A DNA stretch of 64,000 nt from Salipiger profundus (GTDB lineage: Bacteria > Pseudomonadota > Alphaproteobacteria > Rhodobacterales > Rhodobacteraceae): contig NZ_CP014796.1 of the NCBI RefSeq assembly GCF_001969385.1, forward strand, positions 2,125,501-2,189,500, written 5' to 3'. The notes under the pieces are model-generated. The model was given only the letters and a program-made list of their open reading frames with translations. It had not been told where the DNA came from and ran no database searches. Made by a program: the position numbers and the translations under genes. The first letter of the stretch is position 1. Each line of letters starts with the position of its first letter. Shown in pieces: positions 17,037 through 25,840 of the stretch.

Positions 17037-18697
17037 TGACCGACCCCCGCGTTACCGTCAAAGACCTGAAGATCGGCGCAACCACGGATTCGGGCCGCGA
17101 TGTCGAGATCATCCGGGGCGTGTCCTTCGACATCGCCCCCGGCGAGATCATCGCCCTGATCGGCGAGAGCGGGTCTGGCAAGACCACCATCGCGCTGTCG
17201 CTGATGGGGCACACCCGGACGGGCTGTGAAATCCGCGGCGGGAGCATCACGCTCGGTCAGGACGACATCACCGCGATGTCCGAACGCCAGCGGGCAGGGC
17301 TGCGCGGCACCAAGGTGTCCTATGTGCCGCAATCCGCCGCCGCCGCCTTCAACCCGTCGAAGCGCATCATGGACCAGGTGATCGAGATCACCGCCATCCA
17401 CAAGCTGATGCCCCGCGCTCAGGCCGAGGCCAAGGCGGTCGAGCTGTTCAAGGCGCTTGCGCTGCCGCATTACGACACCATCGGCGACCGCTACCCGCAC
17501 CAGGTCTCGGGGGGGCAGCTTCAGCGTCTCGCCGCCGCCATGGCGCTGATCGGCGATCCGGAACTGGTGATCTTCGACGAGCCGACCACGGCGCTCGACG
17601 TGACCACGCAGATCGAGGTGCTGCGCGCCTTCAAGTCGGTGATGGTGCAGAGCGGCATCTCGGGCGTCTATGTCAGCCACGACCTTGCGGTGGTGGCGCA
17701 GGTCGCCGACCGCATCATCGTGCTCAAGCGCGGCGAGGTGCAGGAGGAGGGTACGACGGAGCAGATCCTGCACGACCCGCAGCACCCCTACACCCGTGAA
17801 CTCATGTCCGCCTTCGAGCCGAAGGAGCATGTCGCCAAGGTAGTCGAGAGCCGCGACGATCACGTCCCGATCCTCGAGGTCTCCGGTCTTTGCGCCGGTT
17901 ACGGCGACATGGTGAAGGGCGAGCCCGCGGTGAAGATCCTCGAGGACATCAATTTCCGCCTGCCGCGGGGGCGCAACCTCGGCGTCATCGGCGAAAGCGG
18001 GTCCGGCAAGTCGACGCTGGCGCGGGCGGTGTCGGGCATCCTCGCGCCCTACAAGGGCGACGTTCTGGTCAACGGGCACGAGATGCGCCCCGGCCTCAAG
18101 GCCCGGTCCAAGGACGAGCTGCGCCGCTCGCAGATCGTGTTCCAGCTGGCGGACACCGCGCTCAACCCCGCGCATTCCATCGGCGCCATTCTCGGACGGC
18201 CGCTGACCTTCTATCACGGGCTGAAGGGCGCCGCGCGCGAGCGCCGGGTGATCGAGCTGCTCGACATGGTGCATCTGCCCGCCAACATCCGGCACCGCCT
18301 GCCGGGCGAGCTGTCGGGCGGCCAGAAGCAGCGGGTGAACTTCGCCCGCGCGCTGGCGGCAGAGCCGGAGCTGATCCTGTGCGACGAGATCACCTCGGCG
18401 CTCGATACGGTGGTGGCCGCCGCGATCATCGACCTGCTGAAGGAACTGCAGCGCGAACTGGACCTGAGCTACATGTTCATCAGCCATGACCTCTCCACGG
18501 TCGAGGCGATCTGCGACGACGTGCTGGTGATGTACAAGGGCCGCATCGTCGAGGCGCTGCCCGCGCGCGACATGGTGGCCAAGGCCGAGCATCCCTATTC
18601 GCGGCTGCTGATCTCGTCGATCCCGCAGTTGGATACCGGCTGGCTGTCCTCGCTCGAACGCGACCCGGCGCTGGTCGAGGAATTCGCGCTGCGGTGA
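17033..18697 (+). CDS. Fused double ATP-binding protein of the oligopeptide-type transporter (DppD-DppF fusion)
   Basis: This 554-residue protein carries two complete ATPase domains, each normally a separate DppD or DppF subunit. Domain 1 has GESGSGKTTIALSLMG, signature VSGGQLQRLAAAMAL and Walker B LVIFDEPTTALDV. Domain 2 begins near residue 280 with GESGSGKSTLARAVSG, signature LSGGQKQRVNFARAL and LILCDEITSALDT; in the second Walker B the usual proline is isoleucine (DEI). The fusion fixes 1:1 stoichiometry. It is the last gene of the transporter operon and meets the Lrp gene tail to tail. Confidence 0.85.
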   Translation: MMTDPRVTVKDLKIGATTDSGRDVEIIRGVSFDIAPGEIIALIGESGSGKTTIALSLMGHTRTGCEIRGGSITLGQDDITAMSERQRAGLRGTKVSYVPQSAAAAFNPSKRIMDQVIEITAIHKLMPRAQAEAKAVELFKALALPHYDTIGDRYPHQVSGGQLQRLAAAMALIGDPELVIFDEPTTALDVTTQIEVLRAFKSVMVQSGISGVYVSHDLAVVAQVADRIIVLKRGEVQEEGTTEQILHDPQHPYTRELMSAFEPKEHVAKVVESRDDHVPILEVSGLCAGYGDMVKGEPAVKILEDINFRLPRGRNLGVIGESGSGKSTLARAVSGILAPYKGDVLVNGHEMRPGLKARSKDELRRSQIVFQLADTALNPAHSIGAILGRPLTFYHGLKGAARERRVIELLDMVHLPANIRHRLPGELSGGQKQRVNFARALAAEPELILCDEITSALDTVVAAAIIDLLKELQRELDLSYMFISHDLSTVEAICDDVLVMYKGRIVEALPARDMVAKAEHPYSRLLISSIPQLDTGWLSSLERDPALVEEFALR

Positions 18698-19093
18698 TCC
18701 CGAGGCAGGCGCGGGATCAAGGCCGCGAGGCCGCCGCGCCTCGCCGGGCCGCCCCCTCGGCCCGGCGATCTGGTGGGGCTTGGCGGACAGCTTCGAGGTC
18801 GCCCGGACGTGGGCAGCATAAATCGAGGGATTCCGCGCTTCGTCTCGCCAGTCCGCGGCCCGTCGAGGCGCGGCTTCGCACCGGGACTGGCAGTCTTCTG
18901 ATTGTTTTCGAAGAGCCGCGCAGCGACGACGCGCGCGGGGGCGATCCGGCGGTGGATCGGGTGCGCTTTATCGTGCCACATCCGAAGGGCCGCCAAGGGC
19001 GCGCCAGGCGTCACCAGATCGCCGCCGCGAGGGGGCGCGTCGGCGATGCGCGGCGGCCTTGCGGCCTCGATTCCGCGCGGGCGGCTTCACCCC
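18698..19093. other. Convergent intergenic region with a strong hairpin
   Basis: This 396-base gap between the ATPase gene and the Lrp gene contains a perfect 10-bp stem (CGCCGGGCCG / CGGCCCGGCG, loop CCCCCT) at 18,742-18,767 without a T tract, and a looser GCCAGTCC / GGACTGGC pair about 18,850-18,893. I see no credible gene; the open frames here lack ribosome sites and family resemblance. Confidence 0.5.
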
Positions 19094-19588
19094 TTACAGC
19101 TTGTCCTCGAACAGCCGCGTCAGCGGGATATGCGTCTTTGAGAACGGCGTCTTCATCACCACGAAGCCGAAATACTTGTCGATCCCGACCTCGCGGTCGA
19201 TCAGCCCCTCGAGAATGGTCTGGTAGTCGGAAATCGACGCGGTGATGAACTTCGCAAGGTAATCGTAACCGCCCGACACCAGATGGCATTCGACGCAGCT
19301 GTCGACCTTTTCCAGCGCCTCCTGAAAACGGGCGAAGTCGATCTGCCGGTGGTTCTTCAGGGTGAACTCGGTGAACACCGTCAGCGTATCGCCCAGCTTG
19401 GCAAGGTCGATCTGGGCGCTGTAGCCGGTGATGTAGCCGGCCTTCTGCAGCTTCTTGACCCGCATCAGGCAGGGCGAGGGCGACAGGTTCACGATCTCGG
19501 CCAGCTCGACATTGGTGGTCCGCCCGTTGCGTTGCAGCTCGGACAGGATGCGCAGATCGATGCGGTCGAGTTTGTAGCTGGCGCTCAT
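19094..19588 (-). CDS. Lrp/AsnC-family transcriptional regulator
   Basis: This 164-residue protein has the N-terminal helix-turn-helix LDRIDLRILSELQRNGRTTNVELAEIVNLSPSPCLMRVKKL (residues 7-47, family-typical) and a C-terminal RAM effector domain (VECHLVSGGYDYLAKFITASISDYQTIL). It is divergent from the tartrate-type dehydrogenase gene. Lrp-like motifs lie in that divergent region and upstream of the HAD/transporter operon, so it probably controls the catabolic block in response to an amino acid or amine metabolite. The effector is unknown. Confidence 0.85.
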   Translation of the reverse strand: MSASYKLDRIDLRILSELQRNGRTTNVELAEIVNLSPSPCLMRVKKLQKAGYITGYSAQIDLAKLGDTLTVFTEFTLKNHRQIDFARFQEALEKVDSCVECHLVSGGYDYLAKFITASISDYQTILEGLIDREVGIDKYFGFVVMKTPFSKTHIPLTRLFEDKL

Positions 19589-19711
19589 GCCCTTCGGTCC
19601 CGGTGTTTTCCCGGCGTTTCCTCTAGGCGCTAACGACGATGAATGCACCTCAAATCTGCGGCCCCGGAGCGCAGGAAAGCGCACAATCTTCTGCCGTGCG
19701 CTGCCCCAAAG

Positions 19712-19726
19712 CAGCCAAATCTGCTG
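19712..19726. promoter_or_regulatory. Lrp-consensus-like site 3, between the regulator and dehydrogenase genes
   Basis: CAGCCAAATCTGCTG matches 12 of 15 positions of the Lrp consensus and sits in the dyad GCAGC-N7-GCTGC. A second AAATCTGC occurs about 60 bases upstream. It lies in the promoter region shared by the Lrp gene and the divergent dehydrogenase. Confidence 0.45.
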
Positions 19727-19807
19727 CCGCCCCCGCGCTTTCGGCAGCACGCGCTGCGCATTAGCGGCAAGAGTGCCCCAAAAGACAGACCCTTCGAGGA
19801 GACCGAG

Positions 19808-20854
19808 ATGACCAGCCACAAGATCGCCCTTATCCCCGGTGACGGGATCGGCGTCGATGTCACCGACGCAACCATGCAGGTGCTGAACGCCGCCGGGGCG
19901 CGCTTCGGCTTCTCGCTGGAGACCGAGACCTTCCCCTGGTCCTGCGAATACTACCTCGAGACCGGCGCGATGATGCCCGCAGACGGCATCGAGACGCTGC
20001 GCACCTTCGACAGCATCTACCTTGGCGCTGTCGGCTGGCCCGACACCGTGCCGGACAGCGTGTCGCTGCACGGGCTGCTGCTGCCGATCCGCAAGGCGTT
20101 CACGCAATATGCCAACATCCGCCCGCACCGCCTGCTGGCCGGGGTCGAAGGCCCGCTCAAGGCCGAAGGCTTCGACATCCTGTGCATCCGCGAGAACACC
20201 GAGGGCGAATATTCCGGCGCCGGTGGCCGCGTGCACATGGGGCAGGACAACGAGGTCGCGACCGAGGTTGCCGTCTTCACCCGCAAGGGCGTCGAGCGGA
20301 TCATCCGCTTCGGCTTCGAGCAGGCGATGCAGCGCCGCAAGCACCTGACCTCGGTGACGAAATCCAACGCGCAGAAATACTCGATGGTGTTCTGGGACGA
20401 GGTGACGCGCGAAGTGGCCAAGGAATACCCCGAGGTCACTGTCAGCCACATGCACATCGACGCCATGTGCGCCAAGATGGTGATGAACCCTGCCGATCTC
20501 GACGTGATCGTGGCGTCGAACCTCTTCGGCGACATCCTCACCGACCTCGGCGCGGCGATCCAGGGCGGGCTGGGCTTTGCCGCCTCCGCCAACATCTGCC
20601 CCGATGAGGGCACGCCGTCGATGTTCGAGCCGGTGCACGGCTCCGCCCCCGACATCGCGGGCAAGAACATCGCCAACCCGATCGCCGCGATCTGGTCCGG
20701 CGCGATGATGCTGGAGCACTTGGGCGAGACCGAGGCTGCCGCCGCGATCCTCACCGCCATCGAGGCCGCGACCGCGCAGGGTGTCGGCACCCGTCCGGGG
20801 GCCAGCACCACCGAAGACATCACCAAGGCCGTTCTGGCCGCACTGGAGGCGTAA
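19808..20854 (+). CDS. Tartrate/D-malate dehydrogenase-type beta-decarboxylating dehydrogenase
   Basis: This 348-residue enzyme belongs to the isocitrate/isopropylmalate dehydrogenase superfamily. It shows IALIPGDGIGVDV at the N-terminus, substrate-contacting RENTEGEYSGAGGRVH (the tartrate/D-malate-type variant), the metal-binding aspartates in NLFGDILTDLGAAI and the NAD-binding loop MFEPVHGSAPDIAGKNIANP. GAGGAG precedes the ATG. It runs directly into the aldehyde dehydrogenase gene (one base apart) and so likely shares its messenger. The physiological substrate is uncertain. Confidence 0.8.
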   Translation: MTSHKIALIPGDGIGVDVTDATMQVLNAAGARFGFSLETETFPWSCEYYLETGAMMPADGIETLRTFDSIYLGAVGWPDTVPDSVSLHGLLLPIRKAFTQYANIRPHRLLAGVEGPLKAEGFDILCIRENTEGEYSGAGGRVHMGQDNEVATEVAVFTRKGVERIIRFGFEQAMQRRKHLTSVTKSNAQKYSMVFWDEVTREVAKEYPEVTVSHMHIDAMCAKMVMNPADLDVIVASNLFGDILTDLGAAIQGGLGFAASANICPDEGTPSMFEPVHGSAPDIAGKNIANPIAAIWSGAMMLEHLGETEAAAAILTAIEAATAQGVGTRPGASTTEDITKAVLAALEA

Positions 20855-20855
20855 G

Positions 20856-22292
20856 ATGAACCTCAAGGACAACGACCTGTTCCGCCAGGCGGCACTGATC
20901 GGCGGCGAATGGATCGCCCGCGACGACATGGCCGTCATCGACCCGGCGACCGGCGCGGCGATGGGGCACATGCCCGACTGCACCGCCGAGGAAACCCATG
21001 CCGCCATCGCCGCCGCCGAGGCCGCCATGGTCGAGTGGAAGGCCCGCACCCACTTGGAGCGCGCCGACCTGCTGATGAAATGGTACGACCTGATGGTCGC
21101 CCATGCGGACGACCTGGCGCTGATCCTGACCACCGAGCAGGGCAAGCCGCTGGCCGAAGCAAAGGGAGAGATCCTCTACGGCGCCTCCTTCGTGCGCTGG
21201 TTCGCCGAGGAAGCGCGCCGCATCAACGGCCACATCATCCCCAGCCCGGTGCCGGGCAAGAAGATCTTCGCGATGAAGGAGCCGGTGGGCGTCTGCGCCA
21301 TCATCACCCCGTGGAACTTCCCCAACGCGATGATCACCCGCAAGGTCGCGCCCGGCCTCGCGGCGGGCTGCACCATGGTCATCAAGCCGTCGGATTTCAC
21401 CCCCTATTCGGCGCTGGCGCTCTGCGTTCTGGCGGAGCGGGCGGGCATTCCTGCGGGTGTGCTGAACTGCGTGACCGGCCGCCCCGAGGCGATCGGCGGC
21501 GCGCTGACCTCGTCGCCGGTGGTGCGCAAGCTGTCCTTCACCGGCTCGACCCGCGTCGGTGCCCTGCTGGCCGAGCAATGCGCCCCGACGCTGAAGAAGA
21601 TGTCGCTGGAGCTTGGCGGCAACGCGCCGTTCATCGTCTTCGACGACGCCGACCTCGATGCGGCGGTCGAAGGGGCGATGGCCTCGAAGTTCCGCAACGG
21701 CGGGCAGACCTGTGTCTGCGCCAACCGTCTGCTTGTGCAGTCGGGCATCCATGACGCCTTTGTCGCGAAGCTGGCCGAGAAGGTCGATGCGCTCAAAGTC
21801 GGCGCGGGCACCGAGGACGGCACAACCATCGGCCCGATGATCAATGCCGCCGCGATCACCAAGATCAACGCCCATGTCGAGGATGCCCTGTCCAAGGGCG
21901 CGGCCCGCGCGACCACGCCGCGCGATCTGGCGCCGCAATTCGCCGACCCGGTGGTGCTGATTAATGCCACGACCGACATGCAGCTTGCAGGCGAGGAAAC
22001 CTTCGGCCCCGTCGCCCCGGTGTTCCGCTTCGAGACCGAGGAAGAGGCGCTGACCATCGCCAACGGGACACCCTTCGGCCTGGCGGCGTATTTCTTCACC
22101 ACCGACATGGCCCGCGCCTTCCGCTTCGGCGAGGCACTCGAGGTCGGTCTCGTGGGCCTAAACACCGGCGCGGTGAGCCACGCCGAAGCCCCATTCGGCG
22201 GCGTCAAGGCATCGGGCCTTGGCCGTGAGGGTTCGCAGGAAGGCATTGAAGAATACCTCGATACCAAGGCCTTCCATTTCGGAGGGCTCTGA
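20856..22292 (+). CDS. gabD: NAD(P)-dependent succinate-semialdehyde dehydrogenase-type enzyme
   Basis: This 478-residue aldehyde dehydrogenase has ITPWNFPNAMITRKVAPGLAAG near residue 145, cofactor-binding KLSFTGSTRVGALL, the general-base glutamate in SLELGGNAPFIVFDDADLD and the catalytic cysteine in FRNGGQTCVCANRLLV. The C-terminal PFGGVKASGLGREGSQEGIEEYLDTK is typical of GabD. It would oxidise the semialdehyde made by the class III aminotransferase. The gabD name reflects family; the true substrate could be another omega-semialdehyde. Confidence 0.83.
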   Translation: MNLKDNDLFRQAALIGGEWIARDDMAVIDPATGAAMGHMPDCTAEETHAAIAAAEAAMVEWKARTHLERADLLMKWYDLMVAHADDLALILTTEQGKPLAEAKGEILYGASFVRWFAEEARRINGHIIPSPVPGKKIFAMKEPVGVCAIITPWNFPNAMITRKVAPGLAAGCTMVIKPSDFTPYSALALCVLAERAGIPAGVLNCVTGRPEAIGGALTSSPVVRKLSFTGSTRVGALLAEQCAPTLKKMSLELGGNAPFIVFDDADLDAAVEGAMASKFRNGGQTCVCANRLLVQSGIHDAFVAKLAEKVDALKVGAGTEDGTTIGPMINAAAITKINAHVEDALSKGAARATTPRDLAPQFADPVVLINATTDMQLAGEETFGPVAPVFRFETEEEALTIANGTPFGLAAYFFTTDMARAFRFGEALEVGLVGLNTGAVSHAEAPFGGVKASGLGREGSQEGIEEYLDTKAFHFGGL

Positions 22293-22437
22293 TCGACTGC
22301 TCGGGGCCATCGGTTTCAGCGGATGGCCTCGAGGATCCTCGGCTCAATCACTCTGGCCGGCCCAGATGCTGCAACCGGCCCCCGGCGGCATCGACGTGCC
22401 AAGGCGGGATCGCAACAATCCGTATTGGGAGGCGGTC

Positions 22438-22690
22438 ATGTCGAAGATCATCACGGTCGGACTGGATTTGGCGAAGAACGTGTTTCAGGCGCCACGGCGC
22501 AGAAAGCGAAGGCAGAGCTATTTTGCGCAGGTAGCTCAGAAGAGCTCAGGCGATTGAGTTCTTCGCCAAATTACCGCCTCGCCTGATGGCGATGGAGGCT
22601 TGCGGTGGCGCGCATTTCTGGGGGCGGGAATTGTCGAAGCTCGGTCACGACATCAGGCTCATCCCGCCCGCCTACGTGACGATCCCATGA
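22438..22690 (+). pseudogene. IS110-family transposase remnant, N-terminal part, frameshifted
   Basis: It starts MSKIITVGLDLAKNVFQA, shifts frame, and resumes as FFAKLPPRLMAMEACGGA and GRELSKLGHDIRLIPPAYV, the N-terminal DEDD domain of an IS110-family transposase. Similarity ends at PPAYV, within a few codons of where both RIT insertions cut other IS110 genes. Nothing RIT-like follows. A weak hairpin (GGCCATC / GATGGCC, 22,305-22,328) lies just before it after the dehydrogenase gene. Confidence 0.75.
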
Positions 22691-23166
22691 GGAGGAGATC
22701 GGCGCCGCTGGCTCTGAAAGAGTTGGGGCGTCCACCTTCAATATGGAGATGACGAGTCCTTGCATAGCGAAGCCGACGCCTTGGGCCGCAGGAACATCCT
22801 TCTCACTGCAGCAAATAATCCGATTGCAAGCCTGAGCGCGTCTACAGGCAACCACATCCACGCCCAAATCTCCGAAGCGCGCGCCTTCACACGATTGAGG
22901 CTGGGTTGGGCACAGGTGGAACAGGTCAACTTTTCGGAGCTCTCGGCCCAATCCTGCCGTTCGAAGCGACCGTCGATGCGGCTCCGCAGCGTCACCGAAC
23001 CGGCCATTCGTCGTTCGCGCAGTATTTTTCGTGGGCTAATGTCGGCAGAGCGGATCTTTCTGCCGGTTGCTGCGCTCGCGAAGCAAGAGCGTCCGTATCA
23101 CCGATATCGCCCCGCGGAGCTTGCTGAAACGCCGCGCGGAATCATGGCGCCAGCGATCCGGCCCGG
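22691..23166. other. Apparently degraded DNA, no recognisable gene
   Basis: About 475 bases follow the IS110 remnant. Several open frames cross it on both strands, but none has a family resemblance I recognise or a convincing start. Position between an IS remnant and an intact gene suggests leftover mobile DNA. Confidence 0.4.
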
Positions 23167-23628
23167 CTATGCCTCCCGGTGTCTCGCAGCCCTTTTCACG
23201 GAAGAACCTGCTGTTCGGGACACGATCTCATCATGGGTCGCTGCGAACCAAGCACCAAGTCTGGACGGGTCTCCCTCCATGCGGAAGTGTTCGTTTGCCA
23301 GTGCCGCCTGCTGAACCTGCACCAGGCTCGGGGCCGAGGTGTAGAGCTGGTTCAATCGCTGCGCAACTTCAGCGGTCACATGGATGGTGATGTCGCCGAC
23401 TTCGGCCGGTGTCACGCCTGTGCGGAAGCTGGGCACGCCGTTGGTGATCTCAAACCGAAGCCCCTGGAAAAGGCCCGGTGCGATTTCGGACCCGTCGATA
23501 TAGTGCTCGACCAGCGAGACGCTCAGGTCTGCGGGCAGGTCTGCCGCGCGGGCGGCGGTCACAAGGACCTCGCCGACCATGGCGAACCAGTCGGGGCTGC
23601 CTGCGGCGTATGTGATTTCGGGTGACAT
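23167..23628 (-). CDS. Small SCP2/sterol-carrier-like protein
   Basis: The 153-residue product begins MSPEITYAAGSPDWFAMVGEV and contains GLRFEITNGVPSFRTGVTP, DITIHVTAEVAQRLNQLY and NEHFRMEGDPSRLGAWFAATHD, the strand/helix pattern of SCP2-like lipid-binding domains. It lies 57 bases downstream of the quinone oxidoreductase on the same strand, so co-transcription is likely. The last 15 residues (SSVKRAARHREA) look unrelated and may reflect a displaced stop near the degraded region. The function is unknown. Confidence 0.55.
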   Translation of the reverse strand: MSPEITYAAGSPDWFAMVGEVLVTAARAADLPADLSVSLVEHYIDGSEIAPGLFQGLRFEITNGVPSFRTGVTPAEVGDITIHVTAEVAQRLNQLYTSAPSLVQVQQAALANEHFRMEGDPSRLGAWFAATHDEIVSRTAGSSVKRAARHREA

Positions 23629-23685
23629 GGTGGTTCCCCTTGCCGGGCCACCGGAGGAAGAAGCTCCCCCGGTGGCAGGTTGCGA

Positions 23686-24702
23686 TCAATCGATGGTCAG
23701 GACGATCTTGCCCTGGATATGGCCTTCGGCGGCGCGCTCATGGGCACGGGCGGCCTCGGCCAGCGGCAGGGCGGTGTCGGTCACCACGCGGATCGTGCCG
23801 TCCGCCAGCAGGGGCGCCACGGTATCAAGCTGCGCACCGCTGGAGCGCACCTGTGTCGAGGAGACGGTGATGCCCAGACGATCCGCCTCATCCTTCCCGT
23901 CGAAGCCCAGCGGGTTGACGATGAAGAGCGCCCCGCCGGGGTTCATGCAGGCAAGGAAGCGTGCCGCAGCGGCGCCGCCGACACAATCGAGCACCAGGTC
24001 TAGATCCGTGCTGACCTCTTCGGGTTTCACCTGCGTGTAGTCGATCACCTCGTCCGCGCCGAGGTCGCGCAGAATCTCGTCATGAAGCCCCGAAGCGACG
24101 GCGATCACATGCGCGCCCTGCCATTTGGCGACCTGAAGCGCGAGGTGACCGACGCCGCCCGCCGCGCCGTTGACCAGCACGCGCTTGCCCTTCAGCGGCA
24201 CGGGGACATGCGGAACCGGCTGGAACGGGTTCGGCGCGTCGTGGCCGACCTCGACCAGGAACTGCCAGGCGGTCAGAAGCGACATCGGGGCGCCTGCGCC
24301 CGCGACGTGGTCGATCCCGTCGGGCTTGTGGCCGACCTGTGCGGCGGGCACCAAGACGTATTCGGCATAAGCGCCCGAGCCTTCCATGATCGCATCGGGG
24401 AAGCGCATCATGGAGTAGACCTCATCCCCCGGCGTGAAGCCGGTCACGTGTTCGCCCACCAGATCCACCACGCCCGAGACATCGGTGCCGAGGATTAGCG
24501 GGAAGTTCTCTTCAGGCCGCCATTCCGGGGGCAGTGCGCTGTAGCCGTCGCGCAGATACCAGTCCGGCGGGTTGAGGCTGGCCGCCTTCACGCGGATGCG
24601 GATCTCGCCCTTGGCGGGTTCGGGGATCGGAGCGTCTTCGTAGGTCAGCACGTCGGGGCCGCCGAAACTGTGCTGGCGTACGGCTTTCATCATCTGGGTC
24701 AT
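23686..24702 (-). CDS. Quinone oxidoreductase-like zinc-independent alcohol dehydrogenase (MDR family)
   Basis: This 338-residue MDR-family reductase resembles Qor. An N-terminal GroES-like fold (VLTYEDAPIPEPAKGEIRIRVKAASLNPPDW) is followed by the NADPH-binding motif VLVNGAAGGVGHLALQVAKWQGAHVIAVAS and DEVIDYTQVKPEEV. The catalytic-zinc cysteine is absent. AAGGA is seven bases before the ATG at 24,702. It is divergent from a LysR regulator, the common arrangement for oxidative or electrophile-stress inducible quinone reductases. Confidence 0.82.
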   Translation of the reverse strand: MTQMMKAVRQHSFGGPDVLTYEDAPIPEPAKGEIRIRVKAASLNPPDWYLRDGYSALPPEWRPEENFPLILGTDVSGVVDLVGEHVTGFTPGDEVYSMMRFPDAIMEGSGAYAEYVLVPAAQVGHKPDGIDHVAGAGAPMSLLTAWQFLVEVGHDAPNPFQPVPHVPVPLKGKRVLVNGAAGGVGHLALQVAKWQGAHVIAVASGLHDEILRDLGADEVIDYTQVKPEEVSTDLDLVLDCVGGAAAARFLACMNPGGALFIVNPLGFDGKDEADRLGITVSSTQVRSSGAQLDTVAPLLADGTIRVVTDTALPLAEAARAHERAAEGHIQGKIVLTID

Positions 24703-24810
24703 CCGGAGTTCCTTCGTAAGACCGTTTTCGGGTCCGTGTGTGATGACGGGTAGATACGCGCGCCCTTCGAGGTTTGTAATTCCTCGGAAAGTCAGTTGAG
24801 TTGTGCCGTC

Positions 24811-25725
24811 ATGGAACAGATCGGACTCGAGCGCCTGACCGGCCTCATCGCCTTTGCCCGCACAGCCTCGCTCGGCAGCTACTCGGCTGCGGCGCGGGCG
24901 TTGTCGGTCTCGCCCTCCGCCGTCAGCAAGAGCGTGCGGCGGCTGGAAGACCAGCTGGGCGTCGCGCTCTTCACCCGCACCACGCGGTCGATTGCCCTGA
25001 CCACGGAGGGACAGGAGCTGCACCAGCGCGCGCTGCGCCTGATAGAGGCGGCCGAGGACATCGAGCAGACGGCGAACTCCCTGCGATCAGACCCTGTCGG
25101 GCGGCTCAGGATCGCGGCCCCGCTGCCGCTCGGTATCCACGTGATCGCGCCCGCCCTGCCGCGCTTTCGTGCGCGCTACCCGGACGTCGTCATCGACCTG
25201 CGGCTGAGCGACCGGATGGTGGACCTCGTCGAGGACGGCATCGATGTCGCGGTCCGGATCGGCGCGCTTGCGGATTCGCGCCTGCTGTCGCGCAAGCTGG
25301 CCGTGCAGAGGCTTAGCTGTTTTGCCGCGCCCGCATATCTTGCGGCGCGTGGGCACCCGCAGCGTCCGGCGGACCTCGAACATCACGACACGGTCGCCCT
25401 GCGCTACCAGAGCTCCGGGCTGCTGATGCCCTGGCCGTTTCAGACGGGCGAGCGCATCACCGAGATCCAGCCCGACGCCGCGATCACGGTGGATGCCAGT
25501 GATGCCCTCATCCAGACGCTGCTGGCTGGTGCGGGGATCGGCATGACCTCCACCCTTCTGGCGGCGCCGCATGTCTTGCGCGGGACGCTCATCCCGGTGC
25601 TGGACGCCTTCATGGTCGAGCGCGGCCCGATCACCGCGATCTGGCCGGAGAGCCGCCGAAGCACCCCATCGGTCCGGGCGTTCCTGGACTTTCTGCAGGC
25701 GGAATTTCAGGGTCCAAACCGCTGA
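24811..25725 (+). CDS. LysR-family transcriptional regulator
   Basis: This 304-residue regulator has the N-terminal winged HTH (LTGLIAFARTASLGSYSAAARALSVSPSAVSKSVRRLEDQLGVALFTRTTRSIALT) in residues 6-60, then a type 2 periplasmic-binding-like sensor domain with LRIAAPLPLGIHVIAPALPRF and LSDRMVDLVEDGIDVAVRIGAL. It belongs to the AaeR/DmlR-like group. The ATG at 24,811 is preferred; an in-frame TTG lies five codons upstream. It likely controls the divergent quinone oxidoreductase across the 108-base gap. Confidence 0.85.
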   Translation: MEQIGLERLTGLIAFARTASLGSYSAAARALSVSPSAVSKSVRRLEDQLGVALFTRTTRSIALTTEGQELHQRALRLIEAAEDIEQTANSLRSDPVGRLRIAAPLPLGIHVIAPALPRFRARYPDVVIDLRLSDRMVDLVEDGIDVAVRIGALADSRLLSRKLAVQRLSCFAAPAYLAARGHPQRPADLEHHDTVALRYQSSGLLMPWPFQTGERITEIQPDAAITVDASDALIQTLLAGAGIGMTSTLLAAPHVLRGTLIPVLDAFMVERGPITAIWPESRRSTPSVRAFLDFLQAEFQGPNR

Positions 25726-25840
25726 ACACCGCGTTCGGCCCCCTTGCCGGGGCATCGATGGACGTCAGCAAGACACGGGCACCGTGCGTATCCCGCGGGT
25801 CGAGTGATCAATCGTGACCTGCTCCCCATAGAGACCGCGT

